Positions 25,703-35,140 of a DNA stretch of 64,000 bases are shown one piece after another. A program made the position numbers and the translations under genes. The stretch's first letter is position 1. Each line of letters begins with the position of its first letter. The DNA comes from Phyllobacterium trifolii (lineage in GTDB: Bacteria > Pseudomonadota > Alphaproteobacteria > Rhizobiales > Rhizobiaceae): positions 186,001 to 250,000 of the forward strand of contig NZ_JACHXN010000007.1 of assembly GCF_014192095.1 (NCBI RefSeq), written 5' to 3'. The notes beneath the pieces are model-generated. The model saw only the letters and a list, made by a program, of their open reading frames with translations. It did no database searches and was not told the DNA's origin.

Positions 25703-27379
25703 TCAATCACCTGGTGGCGGATTGTCGGCGCTGCGCGACCGTTCGAAGAAAAATGCCTTCAGGCGAGAAACATCTTCCGGTTGAATGTTTTGCGGGGCCG
25801 TAACGGCAACCCAGCCGTCGATGTAATGGTCCGGGGCGTAGACATGACCGTATCCCATCGGCGAGGTCGTGGCGATTGCCATGTCGAACAGGAGCTGCAG
25901 CATTGTGACACCTGGAATCCAGCGGAGGCTTGGCGAGACATCGGGACCACGCGGGCTCTTCATCCAATCCGGCTCCCGATAGAGCGCGTGAAAATCGAAG
26001 AACGTCACGGGATCGCTGGCATATTGGAGATAGACGATGCGAAGAGGTCCCCAGACGGCACCGGGGATATCGAGCGCATTGTTCTGGTTGGTGAACCGTA
26101 TGATTGAATTGTCGCGGAAGCGCGGCAGCCATGCCGGCGAACCGGGATTTCGGCCAGCCGTCACGGAGTTCCAGATGCGGCTCTGGAAAGGTGGACCGCT
26201 CCACAGGGCGCCTTGGAAAGGATCGCCGATAACATCGTAGAGATGGGCCGAAAGTTCGGAGTTCATCGCGCCCAGGCTCAGGCCATACAAGTACAGTTTG
26301 GGTCGGCTGTCACGCGGGAGCGTAGTCCAGTGGCGGTATACTTCGCGAAAGAGCGCCTGGCCTGCTTCGGCGCCGTAGCCCGGCTCCACGAGCAAGGATA
26401 GCCAACTGCTGAGATAGGAATATTGCACGGCGACGCTGGCGATATCGCCATGATGTAGATACTCGACCGTGTCGATACCCTCCGGATCGACCCATCCTGT
26501 TCCCGTCGGAACGATGATAATCAACGCCGATCGTTCGAACCCGCCATCACGCTTCAATTCTTCAAGCGCGAGGCGCGCTCGTTCATCGACCGTCTCCGCG
26601 GAATTCAACCCGACATAGACACGAACGGGATCCAGCGCTTTTGCGTTGAAGAAACTGCCAATCTGCGCACCGGTAGGTCCAGATGCGATAAACGCGCGCC
26701 CTTGCCGTCCCAGGTTCTGCCAGTCGAGGACCGAGCCCGGGCCGCCAGGTTTTGTGGAATCCGAGGGGCGTATCGAGCCGTCATCGATCCTGGCATCGAG
26801 TTCGCGAAAGGATGTGTCGACCATACGCAAAACGACCTTGAACAGGACACCCTGGGCCACCGACCAGAAGAGTGCTATCGCCAGAACACCGCCAATGACC
26901 TTGGACACACGGCGCGGCACGAGGCGGTTCAGCCAGCGCGAGAAGAGCCGGAATGTCCGCTTGAAGAGGCGGGCGAGCAAAATGACCACCAGAAAAATAC
27001 CGAGCGCAATGGCCGCAAGTTCAATTGGTTCCACGCTTTCGACCGGCCCAAGTCCCATGAGGCGCCGCACGGTGTTTTGCCATTCGGCTGCCTTCCACAG
27101 AAAAACGCCGGCGGTTCCAATACACAGGATGACAGCAATCCATTTGGCGGCTTTCTGAACCGGCGCGCGTGGAACCGGAATTTCCAGATAGCGCCAGAGC
27201 CACACGGCTGCCACGCCCACACCGTAGCCGAGCGCTGCGCAGAATCCAGAGAGTGCGCCCTGAACCAGGAAAGAGCGTGGCATGAGGCTAGGCGTAAGGG
27301 ATGTGGCAAAGAAGACAATACCGACAAGCAGACCAACGGCTGAGAACGACTTTGCCAAGACTGAAATATAAGCTTTCAT
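25703..27379 (-). CDS. membrane-anchored alpha/beta hydrolase (Abhydrolase_9 type)
   Basis: A 558-residue protein with five or so hydrophobic segments in the first 190 residues (SAVGLLVGIVFFATSLTPSL; LSGFCAALGYGVGVAAVWLW; WIAVILCIGTAGVFLW; LAAIALGIFLVVILLARL; VIGGVLAIALFWSVAQGVLF), then a catalytic domain. The nucleophile motif is YLYGLSLGAMNSE (GxSxG); NALDIPGAVWGP and a C-terminal GYGHVYAPDHYIDGWVAV supply candidate acid and His. This matches the two-part Abhydrolase_9 family. The substrate is not known; a lipid or ester near the membrane is plausible. GGGGGAACACG precedes the ATG. Confidence 0.88.
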   Translation of the reverse strand: MKAYISVLAKSFSAVGLLVGIVFFATSLTPSLMPRSFLVQGALSGFCAALGYGVGVAAVWLWRYLEIPVPRAPVQKAAKWIAVILCIGTAGVFLWKAAEWQNTVRRLMGLGPVESVEPIELAAIALGIFLVVILLARLFKRTFRLFSRWLNRLVPRRVSKVIGGVLAIALFWSVAQGVLFKVVLRMVDTSFRELDARIDDGSIRPSDSTKPGGPGSVLDWQNLGRQGRAFIASGPTGAQIGSFFNAKALDPVRVYVGLNSAETVDERARLALEELKRDGGFERSALIIIVPTGTGWVDPEGIDTVEYLHHGDIASVAVQYSYLSSWLSLLVEPGYGAEAGQALFREVYRHWTTLPRDSRPKLYLYGLSLGAMNSELSAHLYDVIGDPFQGALWSGPPFQSRIWNSVTAGRNPGSPAWLPRFRDNSIIRFTNQNNALDIPGAVWGPLRIVYLQYASDPVTFFDFHALYREPDWMKSPRGPDVSPSLRWIPGVTMLQLLFDMAIATTSPMGYGHVYAPDHYIDGWVAVTAPQNIQPEDVSRLKAFFFERSRSADNPPPGD

Positions 27380-27996
27380 CGTGTTCCCCCTCGACGAGAG
27401 ATGGCAGTTTGAAGTCGACCGCAGTGACGCAATGCATAGACCCCCTGTCTTGTTGAAGTGATGTCAATTTCCAACGGGTGTCACGGTGATATTAACCATT
27501 CAGTCGTCAATTATTCGTTGTTGAAGCGATGGCCATTGATTAGACGATCCTGACACAGGCGAAATACCCTTGATGCGGATCAATGCATGGAATGCGGGAA
27601 ATTTGAACTGAGAGCTTGGTTTTGGGATTCCATGCCTATCACTGATGATTGGAGCACCACTATATTCGCGCCACTGTGCTTGCGGCACTTGTCGCAGGCC
27701 TCAAGATTGGTGACCTTCGCATAAGGGTAGAGGAGGCGTTTAGTTTTATCTTCGGCCTGTCGCTTGCAAGTGCGATAACTGAAAGGGGAGCCGGCATCGG
27801 TACCTGATCCGATCATTGGCGGTCCAACCCCCCAACGATTTTCTGCGATGCTTCGGCGGAATATACTGGGACGGTACCGTTCACCGCAGCTTATCGTCTT
27901 GGCGACACAGATTGAGCAAGCCAGTAAACCGCGCCATCACACCTGGTGTCCTTCGAACAGCTGGGCGCAATCGGTTGACTTAACGGGAGACCTGAA
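27380..27996. other. 617-base stretch without a supported gene
   Basis: No convincing gene. A minus-strand frame (27580-27816) with one CxxC pair has no ribosome site or recognisable family. The last 40 bases hold the ribosome site (GGGAGACCTGAA) of the AbgT-like gene. The leader of the divergent genes at 27379 and 27997 must lie here. Confidence 0.5.
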
Positions 27997-29547
27997 ATGA
28001 CCACTGCCAATACCGCGCCAAAGACCGTGATGCAAAGACTGCTTGATGGCGTCGAGAGAGTGGGAAACATGGTTCCCCATCCCGTCATCATCTTCCTCAT
28101 CCTGATCGGCATTGTTATCGTCCTGTCGGCCATTCTCGGTGCCTTCGGGGCGGCGGTCAGTTTTGAGCGCATCAACCCGGACACCCACGAAATCGAAACC
28201 GCTTCAACGGAAATACGCAGCCTTCTGAACGTGGAAGGCATCCGCTTCCTCTACGCCTCGCTCATTCCCAACTTCATGAGTTTCACGGCGGTCGGGCTTA
28301 TGATCGCCGCCATGATCGGTGCGGGCGTGGCCGAGGAGTCCGGTCTGGTCACAGCGTTGATACGCAAACTCGTCATCGTTTCGCCGCGCTGGGCCCTGAC
28401 CTATATCCTGGCCTTCGTGGGCATCCTTGCAAGTATCGCAGCAGATGCCGGTTATCTGGTCCTTATACCGCTCGCCGGCGTCGCCTATATGGCAGTCGGA
28501 AGACATCCGCTGGCTGGTCTGGCGCTCGGTTTTGCGGCGGTTGCCGGTGCTTTTACGGTCAACATGCTGATCAAGCCACTCGATGCGGTCCTCGTGGAAT
28601 TCACCAACGATGCAGCACGGCTGGTCGATCCCGCGCGATCGATCGGGCTGGCGTCGAATGTCTGGTTCTCCATCGCGTCTGTGATCTTCCTGACTTTCAT
28701 TATCGCATTCATCACGGACCGCATGATCTCGCCGCGGCTGGGCGAATACAAGCCGGAGGCGTCGGCTGACGGAGCCGTTCCGGATCAAGGAGCCGTGCTG
28801 TCCGAGCAGGAATCACGTGGTTTGCGGTTTGCGCTCTACGGCCTCATAGGCCTCCTGGTGGTATTCCTGCTGTTGACGCTTCCCAGTGGGGCGCCGTTGC
28901 GCAATCCTGAAACCGGCGAGCTGATCGGCAATTCCCCATTCATGAATGGGCTGATCGCGCTTATCATGCTTATGTTTCTGGTGACGGGGTGGACTTACGG
29001 CATTGGCGCGGGCACCTTGCGGACATTATCGGAGGTGATCGCCGCAATTGAGAAGTCGATCAAGAACATGGGCGGAACAATCTTCCTGTTCTTCGTCCTC
29101 AGCCAGTTCGTCTCCTATTTCACCTACACCAACATAGGCACGGTCATGGCACTCAGCCTTTCCGGCGCACTGCAGGCGGCAAATATTGGCGCCCTGCCAC
29201 TGCTGATCGGCTTTATCGTCGTCGTTGCGATCATCGACCTGTTGCTGACCGGCGCAATTGCCAAGTGGGCGATCTTCGCCCCCGTCTTTGTGCCGCTTCT
29301 CATGAAGCTCGGGGTCGAGCCGGAAGCAGTCCTTGCAGCCTATCGCGTTGGCGATTCGCCGATGAACGCGATCACCCCGCTCAATGCCTATTTTGCGCTC
29401 GTCGTCGGCTTCGCCCAGAAATATGACAAGTCCGCGGGCGTCGGCACCATCGTCTCACTGATGCTTCCCTATGTCGTTTTGATGTTCGTGCTGTGGACGG
29501 CTCTCTTTGCGGTCTGGAAGGCCCTCGGGCTGCCGTGGGGCCTGTAG
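27997..29547 (+). CDS. AbgT-family aminobenzoyl-glutamate-type transporter
   Basis: A 516-residue inner-membrane carrier with about 11-13 hydrophobic segments. Family hallmarks are the start VERVGNMVPHPVIIFLILIG, the loop MIGAGVAEESGLVTALIRKL, and the C-terminal block AIAKWAIFAPVFVPLLMKLG with YRVGDSPMNAITPLNAYF, the signature shared with E. coli AbgT and MtrF. Known members move p-aminobenzoyl-glutamate or sulfonamides. The next gene, 49 bases on, is an M20 metallopeptidase, and an AbgB-like hydrolase lies 6 kb away. That supports import of an acyl-glutamate or dipeptide for hydrolysis, though the exact substrate is inferred. Confidence 0.93.
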   Translation: MTTANTAPKTVMQRLLDGVERVGNMVPHPVIIFLILIGIVIVLSAILGAFGAAVSFERINPDTHEIETASTEIRSLLNVEGIRFLYASLIPNFMSFTAVGLMIAAMIGAGVAEESGLVTALIRKLVIVSPRWALTYILAFVGILASIAADAGYLVLIPLAGVAYMAVGRHPLAGLALGFAAVAGAFTVNMLIKPLDAVLVEFTNDAARLVDPARSIGLASNVWFSIASVIFLTFIIAFITDRMISPRLGEYKPEASADGAVPDQGAVLSEQESRGLRFALYGLIGLLVVFLLLTLPSGAPLRNPETGELIGNSPFMNGLIALIMLMFLVTGWTYGIGAGTLRTLSEVIAAIEKSIKNMGGTIFLFFVLSQFVSYFTYTNIGTVMALSLSGALQAANIGALPLLIGFIVVVAIIDLLLTGAIAKWAIFAPVFVPLLMKLGVEPEAVLAAYRVGDSPMNAITPLNAYFALVVGFAQKYDKSAGVGTIVSLMLPYVVLMFVLWTALFAVWKALGLPWGL

Positions 29548-29596
29548 CGAACGACGGACATTTCATCGATTACAACAAAATGATCGGATGGATATC

Positions 29597-30799
29597 ATGA
29601 GCAACAACTCTATTCCCCTCGACGTCGCGGCCGCGGAAGATCACCTGATGCGGTTCCTCTCGGTCGAAGGCGTAACCGGACAAGAAGCCAACATTGCCGC
29701 TGCGGTCAGCGACGCTCTGAAGAAGGTCGGCGTGCCGGAGTCGGCGATGCGTTTCGACGACGCCAACAAACGTATTCCGCTACCGACCGAAACAGGCAAT
29801 CTGATCGTGGATCTGCCCGGAACACGGCCAGGACCGCGGCTTCTCTTTTCCACCCACCTCGACACCGTGCCGCTCTGTGCAGGGGCAAAGCCGCGTCGAG
29901 AGGGCGACCGCATCGTCTCGGACGGTACCACCGCGCTCGGCGGCGATGCCCGGACCGGCGTCGCGGTTCTCGTCGTGGTCGCCGAAACACTTCTCAAGAA
30001 CAAACTGCCGCATCCGCCAATAACGCTGTTGTTCACCGTGCGCGAGGAAAGCGGCCTGCACGGTGCGCGGGAGCTCAACCCGGCCGATCTCGGCGGTGCC
30101 GTCATGTGCATCAATGTCGATGGCCAGATGGCTTCCGACCTGATCATTGGCGCCGTCGGCCAGGAGAATTGGGAAGCGGAAATCACCGGCCGCGCCTCAC
30201 ATGCGGGTGTTGCGCCCGAAAAGGGCATATCGGCAACGATGGTCGGAGCGCTGGCGCTTGCCGAAGCGCGGCGTGCCGGCTGGTTCGGCAAGGTCGTCAA
30301 GTCAGACGGTCGGGGCACGAGCAATGTCGGTATCTTCGGCGGCAAGGACAACAAGCCCGCCGGCGACGCGACGAACGTCGTGACCGACTATGCCTTCATC
30401 AAGGGTGAGGCGCGCAGTCCTGAATCCGCCTTCGCGACGAAAATCGCCAAGGGATATGAAGAGGCATTCACCAAAGCGCAAAGGGAGGTCACGGATGACG
30501 CTGGCGGCACAGCGGAGCTGAAATTCAGCCATGTGACTTCCTATCCACCGTTCGAACTCGGCAAGGACACTCCGATCGTGCAGCGGGCAACCAAGGCACT
30601 CAAGGCGCTCGGCATCGAGCCAGTCCTGGTTTTCTCCAACGGCGGCCTGGACGCCAACTGGCTCGACAAGCATGGCGTTCCCACCATTACCATCGGTTCC
30701 GGCCAGGCAGAGATCCATACCATCAAGGAATATGTGAACCTTGCGGAGTTTGAAAAGGGCTGCCGTATCGGCGTGCTCATGGCGACGCTCGATGACTAG
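29597..30799 (+). CDS. M20 metallopeptidase, PepT-like
   Basis: A 400-residue dizinc peptidase. Metal and catalytic residues are present in order: H and D of FSTHLDTVPLC, D of LGGDARTGVAVLV, the Glu pair of FTVREESGLHGA, D of INVDGQMASD, and a C-terminal His in GQAEIHTIKEYV. The dimerisation domain follows the catalytic Glu pair (ENWEAEITGRASHAGVAPEK). PepT members remove N-terminal residues from tripeptides, but this subgroup is not well defined. The ATG at 29597 has GGATGG five bases upstream; an ATG three codons earlier has none. It follows the AbgT-like transporter at operon spacing, and a carrier of the SLC13 type follows 83 bases downstream. Confidence 0.9.
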   Translation: MSNNSIPLDVAAAEDHLMRFLSVEGVTGQEANIAAAVSDALKKVGVPESAMRFDDANKRIPLPTETGNLIVDLPGTRPGPRLLFSTHLDTVPLCAGAKPRREGDRIVSDGTTALGGDARTGVAVLVVVAETLLKNKLPHPPITLLFTVREESGLHGARELNPADLGGAVMCINVDGQMASDLIIGAVGQENWEAEITGRASHAGVAPEKGISATMVGALALAEARRAGWFGKVVKSDGRGTSNVGIFGGKDNKPAGDATNVVTDYAFIKGEARSPESAFATKIAKGYEEAFTKAQREVTDDAGGTAELKFSHVTSYPPFELGKDTPIVQRATKALKALGIEPVLVFSNGGLDANWLDKHGVPTITIGSGQAEIHTIKEYVNLAEFEKGCRIGVLMATLDD

Positions 30800-30882
30800 A
30801 GGTCTTGCCAGGCCGTCTGACGTGCGTGGCTGGCGCGTCCGGGTTGGACAGCCCGATCAGGGCCAAATGAGGAACTGAACGA

Positions 30883-32715
30883 TTGAGCCCGATAGCATAC
30901 ACAGCCACCATTATAGCCGTTGCCGTGGTTTTGTTCGTCTGGAACAAGTTGCCAGTCGTCGTTGTGGCCATGCTGACCGCATTGGCACTGTGGGCGACCG
31001 GCGTGCTGACGATTAACCAGGCGCTTGGTGGCTTCGGTGATCCGGCGGTCATCTTCATTGCGTCGCTCTTTGTTGTCAGCTCCGGGCTCGAGGTCACCGG
31101 GGTCACCGCCTGGGCCGGGCAGTTGCTCATCCGCGGTGCGGGCGAAGAAAGCCGGACGCGCCTTTTGCTGCTGAAAATGGGGCTGGTATCGCTGCTGACC
31201 GCCCTGATCAGCGTCAATGGCGCCGTCGCAGCGCTTCTGCCGGTCGTGGTTGTGATCGCCGTCCGCCTCAAGCGCAATTCGTCGCAATTGCTCATGCCGC
31301 TGGTTTTCTCCGCGCATGCCGGCTCGATGCTTGCCTTAACCGGAACACCGGTCAACGTGCTGGTGTCGGAAGCTGGTCTTGACGCGGGGGCGGGCGGCTT
31401 CGGCTTCTTCGAGTTCGCGCTTGTGGGCGTGCCACTTCTGGCTGGAACCATGGCCATCATCGTGCTGTTCGGAAAGCAGCTGCTTCCCGAGCGCAACGGC
31501 GCCACCATGCCGGCCGATTTCAGCCGTCACGCCAAAACCTTGGTCGAGCAATATGGGCTTGCTAGCGGAATCTACCAGCTGCGGGTCCGTGCAAGCTCAC
31601 CCTATGTGGGTGTGCCGTCGTCAGGGATCGACCTATCGGCGCATCCGGGGCTGCAGCTGGTCGCCATACAGGAGGGCGAAACCGCCGGACCACTGCGCCG
31701 GCCCCTCGTGGCCGAAGGAGACCATCTGCTGATACGCGGAGAAGGCGACGTGGCCGCAGCATTTGCGGCGCAGATGCATCTTGCATTTCGGGATGAGAAG
31801 GCGGCCGGCCAAGGCGAGGACACGCTGTTCAATCGCAGCTCCGGGCTTGCTGAAGTTGTCATCCCGCCACGCTCGGGTCTTATCGGGGAGAAGGTTTTTC
31901 CTGGCATGGTCACCGAAAGTGGCGACCTGATCGTTCTGGCGGTGCAGCGCCCGGGCCTGGAAACCGCCGCCGTCAAAGCCAAGGGCGCCGGCGGTATCGA
32001 GCTGCAAGCGGGTGACACCATGCTGCTTCAGGGAACCTGGAAGGCCCTTGACGTTCACCTCGACGATCCAGACGTTCTTGTGGTCAATTCACCGGAGCTG
32101 GTTCGTCGTCAGGCCGTCCCCATGGGCCCCGGCGCCCGCCAGGCTATCATTATCTTGATTGCAATGGTCTTACTCCTCGCGACCGGCATTGTGCCGCCGG
32201 CGGTATCCGGACTGCTTGCTGCCGGTGCGATTGTCCTGTCAGGGATCATGAATGTCGAGCAAGCCTATCGTGCCATTGGCTGGACGACGGTGATCCTCGT
32301 GGGCGCGATGATGCCGCTTTCCACTGCGATGGTGGAAACAGGGGCGGCAAAGCTGATGGCGGAACATCTCGTCAATTTCGTCGGCGATGCCGGACCTGTA
32401 GCGCTGCTTGCGGGGCTGTTTATTTTGACCGCGGTGATGGGGCAGCTCATCAGCAACACGGCAACCGCACTGATCGTCATCCCGATCGGTGTCGCGGCTG
32501 CGACGGCAATGGGTATCTCGCCCCGACCCGTGCTCATGAGCACGGCGGTGGCGGCGGCAGCGGCGTTTCTGACGCCAATCGCCACGCCGACGAATTTGAT
32601 GGTTATGGGCCCGGGCGGCTACGCATTCAGCGATTACTGGAAGCTCGGCTTGCCGCTGCTGATCTGGTTTTTTGTGGTTTCTGTTTTCATCGTGCCGTTG
32701 ATCTGGCGTTTCTGA
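30883..32715 (+). CDS. SLC13/DASS-type permease with two RCK_C domains
   Basis: A 610-residue membrane carrier. Hydrophobic segments fill residues 1-190; two soluble RCK_C (TrkA-C) domains sit in the middle (LRVRASSPYVGVPSSGIDLS and PPRSGLIGEKVFPGMVTES blocks), then further membrane segments to the C-terminus with the conserved QLISNTATALIVIPIGVAAA and FLTPIATPTNLMVMGPGGY. This is the ArsB/NhaD-like branch of SLC13 anion carriers with regulatory domains. Substrates in this branch range over sulfate, dicarboxylates and others, so none is assigned. The start is TTG with GAGG nine bases upstream. It closes the AbgT-peptidase operon, possibly exporting or importing a reaction product. Confidence 0.9.
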   Translation: MSPIAYTATIIAVAVVLFVWNKLPVVVVAMLTALALWATGVLTINQALGGFGDPAVIFIASLFVVSSGLEVTGVTAWAGQLLIRGAGEESRTRLLLLKMGLVSLLTALISVNGAVAALLPVVVVIAVRLKRNSSQLLMPLVFSAHAGSMLALTGTPVNVLVSEAGLDAGAGGFGFFEFALVGVPLLAGTMAIIVLFGKQLLPERNGATMPADFSRHAKTLVEQYGLASGIYQLRVRASSPYVGVPSSGIDLSAHPGLQLVAIQEGETAGPLRRPLVAEGDHLLIRGEGDVAAAFAAQMHLAFRDEKAAGQGEDTLFNRSSGLAEVVIPPRSGLIGEKVFPGMVTESGDLIVLAVQRPGLETAAVKAKGAGGIELQAGDTMLLQGTWKALDVHLDDPDVLVVNSPELVRRQAVPMGPGARQAIIILIAMVLLLATGIVPPAVSGLLAAGAIVLSGIMNVEQAYRAIGWTTVILVGAMMPLSTAMVETGAAKLMAEHLVNFVGDAGPVALLAGLFILTAVMGQLISNTATALIVIPIGVAAATAMGISPRPVLMSTAVAAAAAFLTPIATPTNLMVMGPGGYAFSDYWKLGLPLLIWFFVVSVFIVPLIWRF

Positions 32716-32933
32716 TAACAGGTCTTGAAGGTGGGCAAGTGGCGCAGCGTCTACACCGAAACGATGAGCGGCAAAGGCAAATAACCTACTCGCATGGTGC
32801 AGTTCTGTGTGTCGGCTATCGGGCTTTTTCTGCGTAAAGCGAAAGGTCGAGGCGCTTGCTGGTATCGAACAGGAACTTGCGCAATGGACCTGGTTCCGGT
32901 CAAACGTATATCCGCATTGCTACACGCAGTGGA

Positions 32934-33566
32934 TCAATCAAAGGGCCTGCCGGCGGGAGGGAGCTCGACCCCAGGCCGCTTTGACAGAACCGTGTCAACA
33001 AGGCCCCATTGTCTGGCTTCCTCCGCGGTCATGAAGTGATCTCGATCCAATGTCTTTTCCACATCCTCGAACGATCGCCCGCAATGCTGCGCGTAAAGGC
33101 TGATCATTCGGTGCTTGGTCTGGCGCATTTCTTCCGCATGGATGAAGATGTCAGAGGCCTGTCCCTGAAATCCACCGAGTGGCTGATGCACATGAAGACT
33201 TGAATTCGCCAATGCAGTGCGCTGACCAGGTTCACCAGCCATAAGAAGGAAAGAACCCATGGACCGCGCTGTCCCCATGCACAAGGTTGCGACGGGGCAG
33301 GTGATGAACTGCATTGTGTCGTAGATCGCCAGACCACTGGTGATGACACCGCCGGGCGAGTTGATGTACATTGAAACCGGTTTCGTGGGGCTTTCCGATT
33401 CCAGAAACAGCAATTGCGCGCAGATGAGTGCCGCCATTCCGTCCTCGACCTGACCATTCAGGAACACGATACGTTCGCGTAGCAAGCGTGAGTAAATATC
33501 GAATGATCGTTCGCCGCGGCTGGATTGTTCCACGACCATAGGGACGAGTTGCATCATGTCGCGCAT
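32934..33566 (-). CDS. clpP: ClpP-type serine protease subunit, orphan paralogue
   Basis: A 210-residue ClpP. The catalytic residues are S102 ([15 protein letters not shown]), H127 ([13 protein letters not shown]) and D176 ([12 protein letters not shown]), offset by five from E. coli mature numbering. The handle and head regions are present, so it is probably active. It is less like the housekeeping copy at key positions (MGTARSMG where most have MGQAASMG; LHVHQP for MIHQP). No clpX, clpA or trigger factor gene is adjacent, indicating an accessory ClpP, several of which occur in alphaproteobacteria. A strong site (AAAGGAGGTCGCCG) precedes the ATG. Confidence 0.92.
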   Translation of the reverse strand: MRDMMQLVPMVVEQSSRGERSFDIYSRLLRERIVFLNGQVEDGMAALICAQLLFLESESPTKPVSMYINSPGGVITSGLAIYDTMQFITCPVATLCMGTARSMGSFLLMAGEPGQRTALANSSLHVHQPLGGFQGQASDIFIHAEEMRQTKHRMISLYAQHCGRSFEDVEKTLDRDHFMTAEEARQWGLVDTVLSKRPGVELPPAGRPFD

Positions 33567-33604
33567 CGGCGACCTCCTTTCAGTGGTGTTCAGAGTGGTA
33601 CTTT

Positions 33605-33961
33605 TCAGGCCGCTGCGCGCAGAAGTTTCTGGCTATTGCTGTTGGCTGCGCTCATCGCAAGTTCATGCACAATACTGAAGGTTGTGCCGCCAGTACCATT
33701 CGCCCCGATCTGGAATGTAACGACACTAATGGCATCGTTGTCCTTGATTCTATAGCGCACGCGCGTATCAGGATCGGCGGAAATCAGATGGAGTTCGAAG
33801 GATGGCTCCAGCGTACTTTTCTCCGGAGCATCGTCCTTGCCCGCGGGTCGCTTCAGCCATTGCGACACATATTCCGGTACGGTTAAAGCTCGCCACACTT
33901 TAGATGGAGCAGCCTCCAGTTCATAAGTGAGATTTATGCTCGCATCGGTCTTGCGTGTCAT
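33605..33961 (-). CDS. SRPBCC (AHSA1-like) protein paired with ArsR regulator
   Basis: A 118-residue SRPBCC domain ([20 protein letters not shown], then [12 protein letters not shown]). It is shorter than the usual 140-150 residues; the C-terminal helix is brief ([20 protein letters not shown]). Its ATG overlaps the stop codon of the ArsR gene in ATGA, so the two are translationally coupled, a common arrangement of ArsR repressors with AHSA1-like proteins. It probably binds a small hydrophobic ligand; the ligand is unknown. Confidence 0.88.
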   Translation of the reverse strand: MTRKTDASINLTYELEAAPSKVWRALTVPEYVSQWLKRPAGKDDAPEKSTLEPSFELHLISADPDTRVRYRIKDNDAISVVTFQIGANGTGGTTFSIVHELAMSAANSNSQKLLRAAA

Positions 33962-34272
33962 TGATCCATCTCCTTGAGAAGCTGCTTCAGGTCATCCACA
34001 CGGCTTGGCCAGAACGCATTGTAACGGCTAAGCCATTGATGGATTCGGGCCACGCCATCGGGGTTGATCCGATAGAGGACATTCCTGCCATGTTTCTGTT
34101 CCGCGATCAGTCCAGCCGTGCGCAGGACAGCCAGATGCTGCGACATGGCGGGCTGCGACAAGTCAAATCCTTGCCGCAAGTCCGTGGCGTTCATCTCGCC
34201 ATCGGCCAGCCGTTCGAAGACGGCGCGTCTTGTCGGGTCGGCCAGCGCCTTGAAAAACTCTGTTTCGCTCAT
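33958..34272 (-). CDS. ArsR-family regulator paired with SRPBCC protein
   Basis: About 104 residues with the ArsR winged helix: FFKALADPTRRAVFERLADG, recognition region FDLSQPAMSQHLAVLRTAGL, wing EQKHGRNVLYRI. No Cys-x-Cys or other metal-binding cluster is present, so metal sensing is unlikely; this subgroup (with C-terminal WLSRYNAFWPSRVDDLK) commonly accompanies SRPBCC genes. The ATG at 34272 is chosen because MSETEFFKALADPTRR is the usual start; the upstream frame is an AT-rich leader. A large dyad lies right upstream. Confidence 0.92.
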   Translation of the reverse strand: MSETEFFKALADPTRRAVFERLADGEMNATDLRQGFDLSQPAMSQHLAVLRTAGLIAEQKHGRNVLYRINPDGVARIHQWLSRYNAFWPSRVDDLKQLLKEMDQ

Positions 34273-34305
34273 GCAAATACATAAGCACATACTTATATGA
34301 TTTGC
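34273..34305. promoter_or_regulatory. compound inverted repeat, probable ArsR operator
   Basis: Two nested dyads: GCAAAT (34273) with ATTTGC (34300), and inside it ATAAG (34281) with CTTAT (34292). The 33-base region directly abuts the ArsR start codon, where ArsR repressors usually bind. The inner ATAAG-N6-CTTAT resembles known ArsR/SmtB sites. Confidence 0.65.
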
Positions 34306-34343
34306 AACGGGGACAATATCCAAATGTGACAGATCGCAGGCCG

Positions 34344-34976
34344 TTACATCTGCTTGATGTGCAATACGGTCACGCGTTTCAGTTCTTCGATATCCTTCGC
34401 TGCCAGAGCATCGATCATCTGGTGATGCTCCCGTGACGATTGTTCAATCCGCGCGCGTGTTTTCCACTGTGACACCGGCGCTGACGAGGTCCTTTGGCGG
34501 ATTTCGGTAACAAGGTTCACCAGTTCGCTGTTGCCGCAGAGCGCAAGCAATTCGCGGTGGAACGCGAGATTGGCTTCGTAAAGCTCGATCATCGTTCCGC
34601 TCATAATAAGATCGTCAAAACGGTGTGCAAGGTCGCGGAGCTTTTTCGTAGTCAGTTCCGAGGCATTGGCAACGATCTTGTCCGCGACCGCCGTTTCAAG
34701 GATGACACGAATGTCGCTCACTTCCGTTGCCTGGCGGCCATCGGGCTCGAACACGTGGTAGCCGCGATTGGGAACATGTTCGACCAGCCGTCTTTGTACC
34801 AGCCTGTCGAGCGCGCGCCGCACTTCCGGTCTGCTGCTTTGGTAGCGCTGTTCGAGATCGATCTGTTTCAGCCACACGCCCGGAGCGAGCACGCCAGCAA
34901 GAATATCGTGCAGGATCAAATCGGTAACATCGACGACCTTGAGCTGTGACTTTGTTTTCGCTTTCGCTTCACTCAT
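34344..34976 (-). CDS. GntR-family regulator, FCD type
   Basis: About 210 residues. N-terminal winged helix: DLILHDILAGVLAPGVWLKQ, recognition segment SSRPEVRRALDRLVQRRLVE and wing VPNRGYHVFEPD. C-terminal FCD domain of helices with metal-coordinating residues (SDIRVILETAVADKIVANAS; LAHRFDDLIMSGTM; NLAFHRELLALCGNSELVNL; SREHHQMIDALAAKDIE), binding a carboxylate ligand in most members. The ATG at 34976 follows GGGGAAGGCGA. It diverges from the amidohydrolase and ABC importer genes (164 bases between starts), which it probably controls. Confidence 0.92.
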   Translation of the reverse strand: MSEAKAKTKSQLKVVDVTDLILHDILAGVLAPGVWLKQIDLEQRYQSSRPEVRRALDRLVQRRLVEHVPNRGYHVFEPDGRQATEVSDIRVILETAVADKIVANASELTTKKLRDLAHRFDDLIMSGTMIELYEANLAFHRELLALCGNSELVNLVTEIRQRTSSAPVSQWKTRARIEQSSREHHQMIDALAAKDIEELKRVTVLHIKQM

Positions 34977-35090
34977 TCGCCTTCCCCGTATTCCATCGAA
35001 ATGCATATTTCTTTAGGGCCGTGGTCCCTTACGAGATGTACGCCAGACAAATAATTTTACCCAGAGGTTGCGTAAAAAATATTTGCGTCT

Positions 35091-35106
35091 AAATTGGTGC
35101 CAATTT
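35091..35106. promoter_or_regulatory. AAATTGG-TG-CCAATTT dyad, candidate GntR operator
   Basis: A 16-base dyad with seven-base perfect arms, 35 bases upstream of the amidohydrolase start and 115 from the GntR start. TTGG-N2-CCAA is of the form bound by FCD-type GntR regulators. Position in the divergent region supports control of both units. Confidence 0.6.
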
Positions 35107-35140
35107 TGGTTACTATCATAAAACAGCCAATTGGGAAATC

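Noticed and set aside
27580-27816. Leftward 78-codon frame with one CxxC pair in the AbgT leader region
   Set aside because: No start signal, no second metal pair and no recognisable family.
32794-33039. Rightward frames between the SLC13 carrier and clpP
   Set aside because: They run antisense into clpP and show no domain. The 218-base gap is taken as non-coding.
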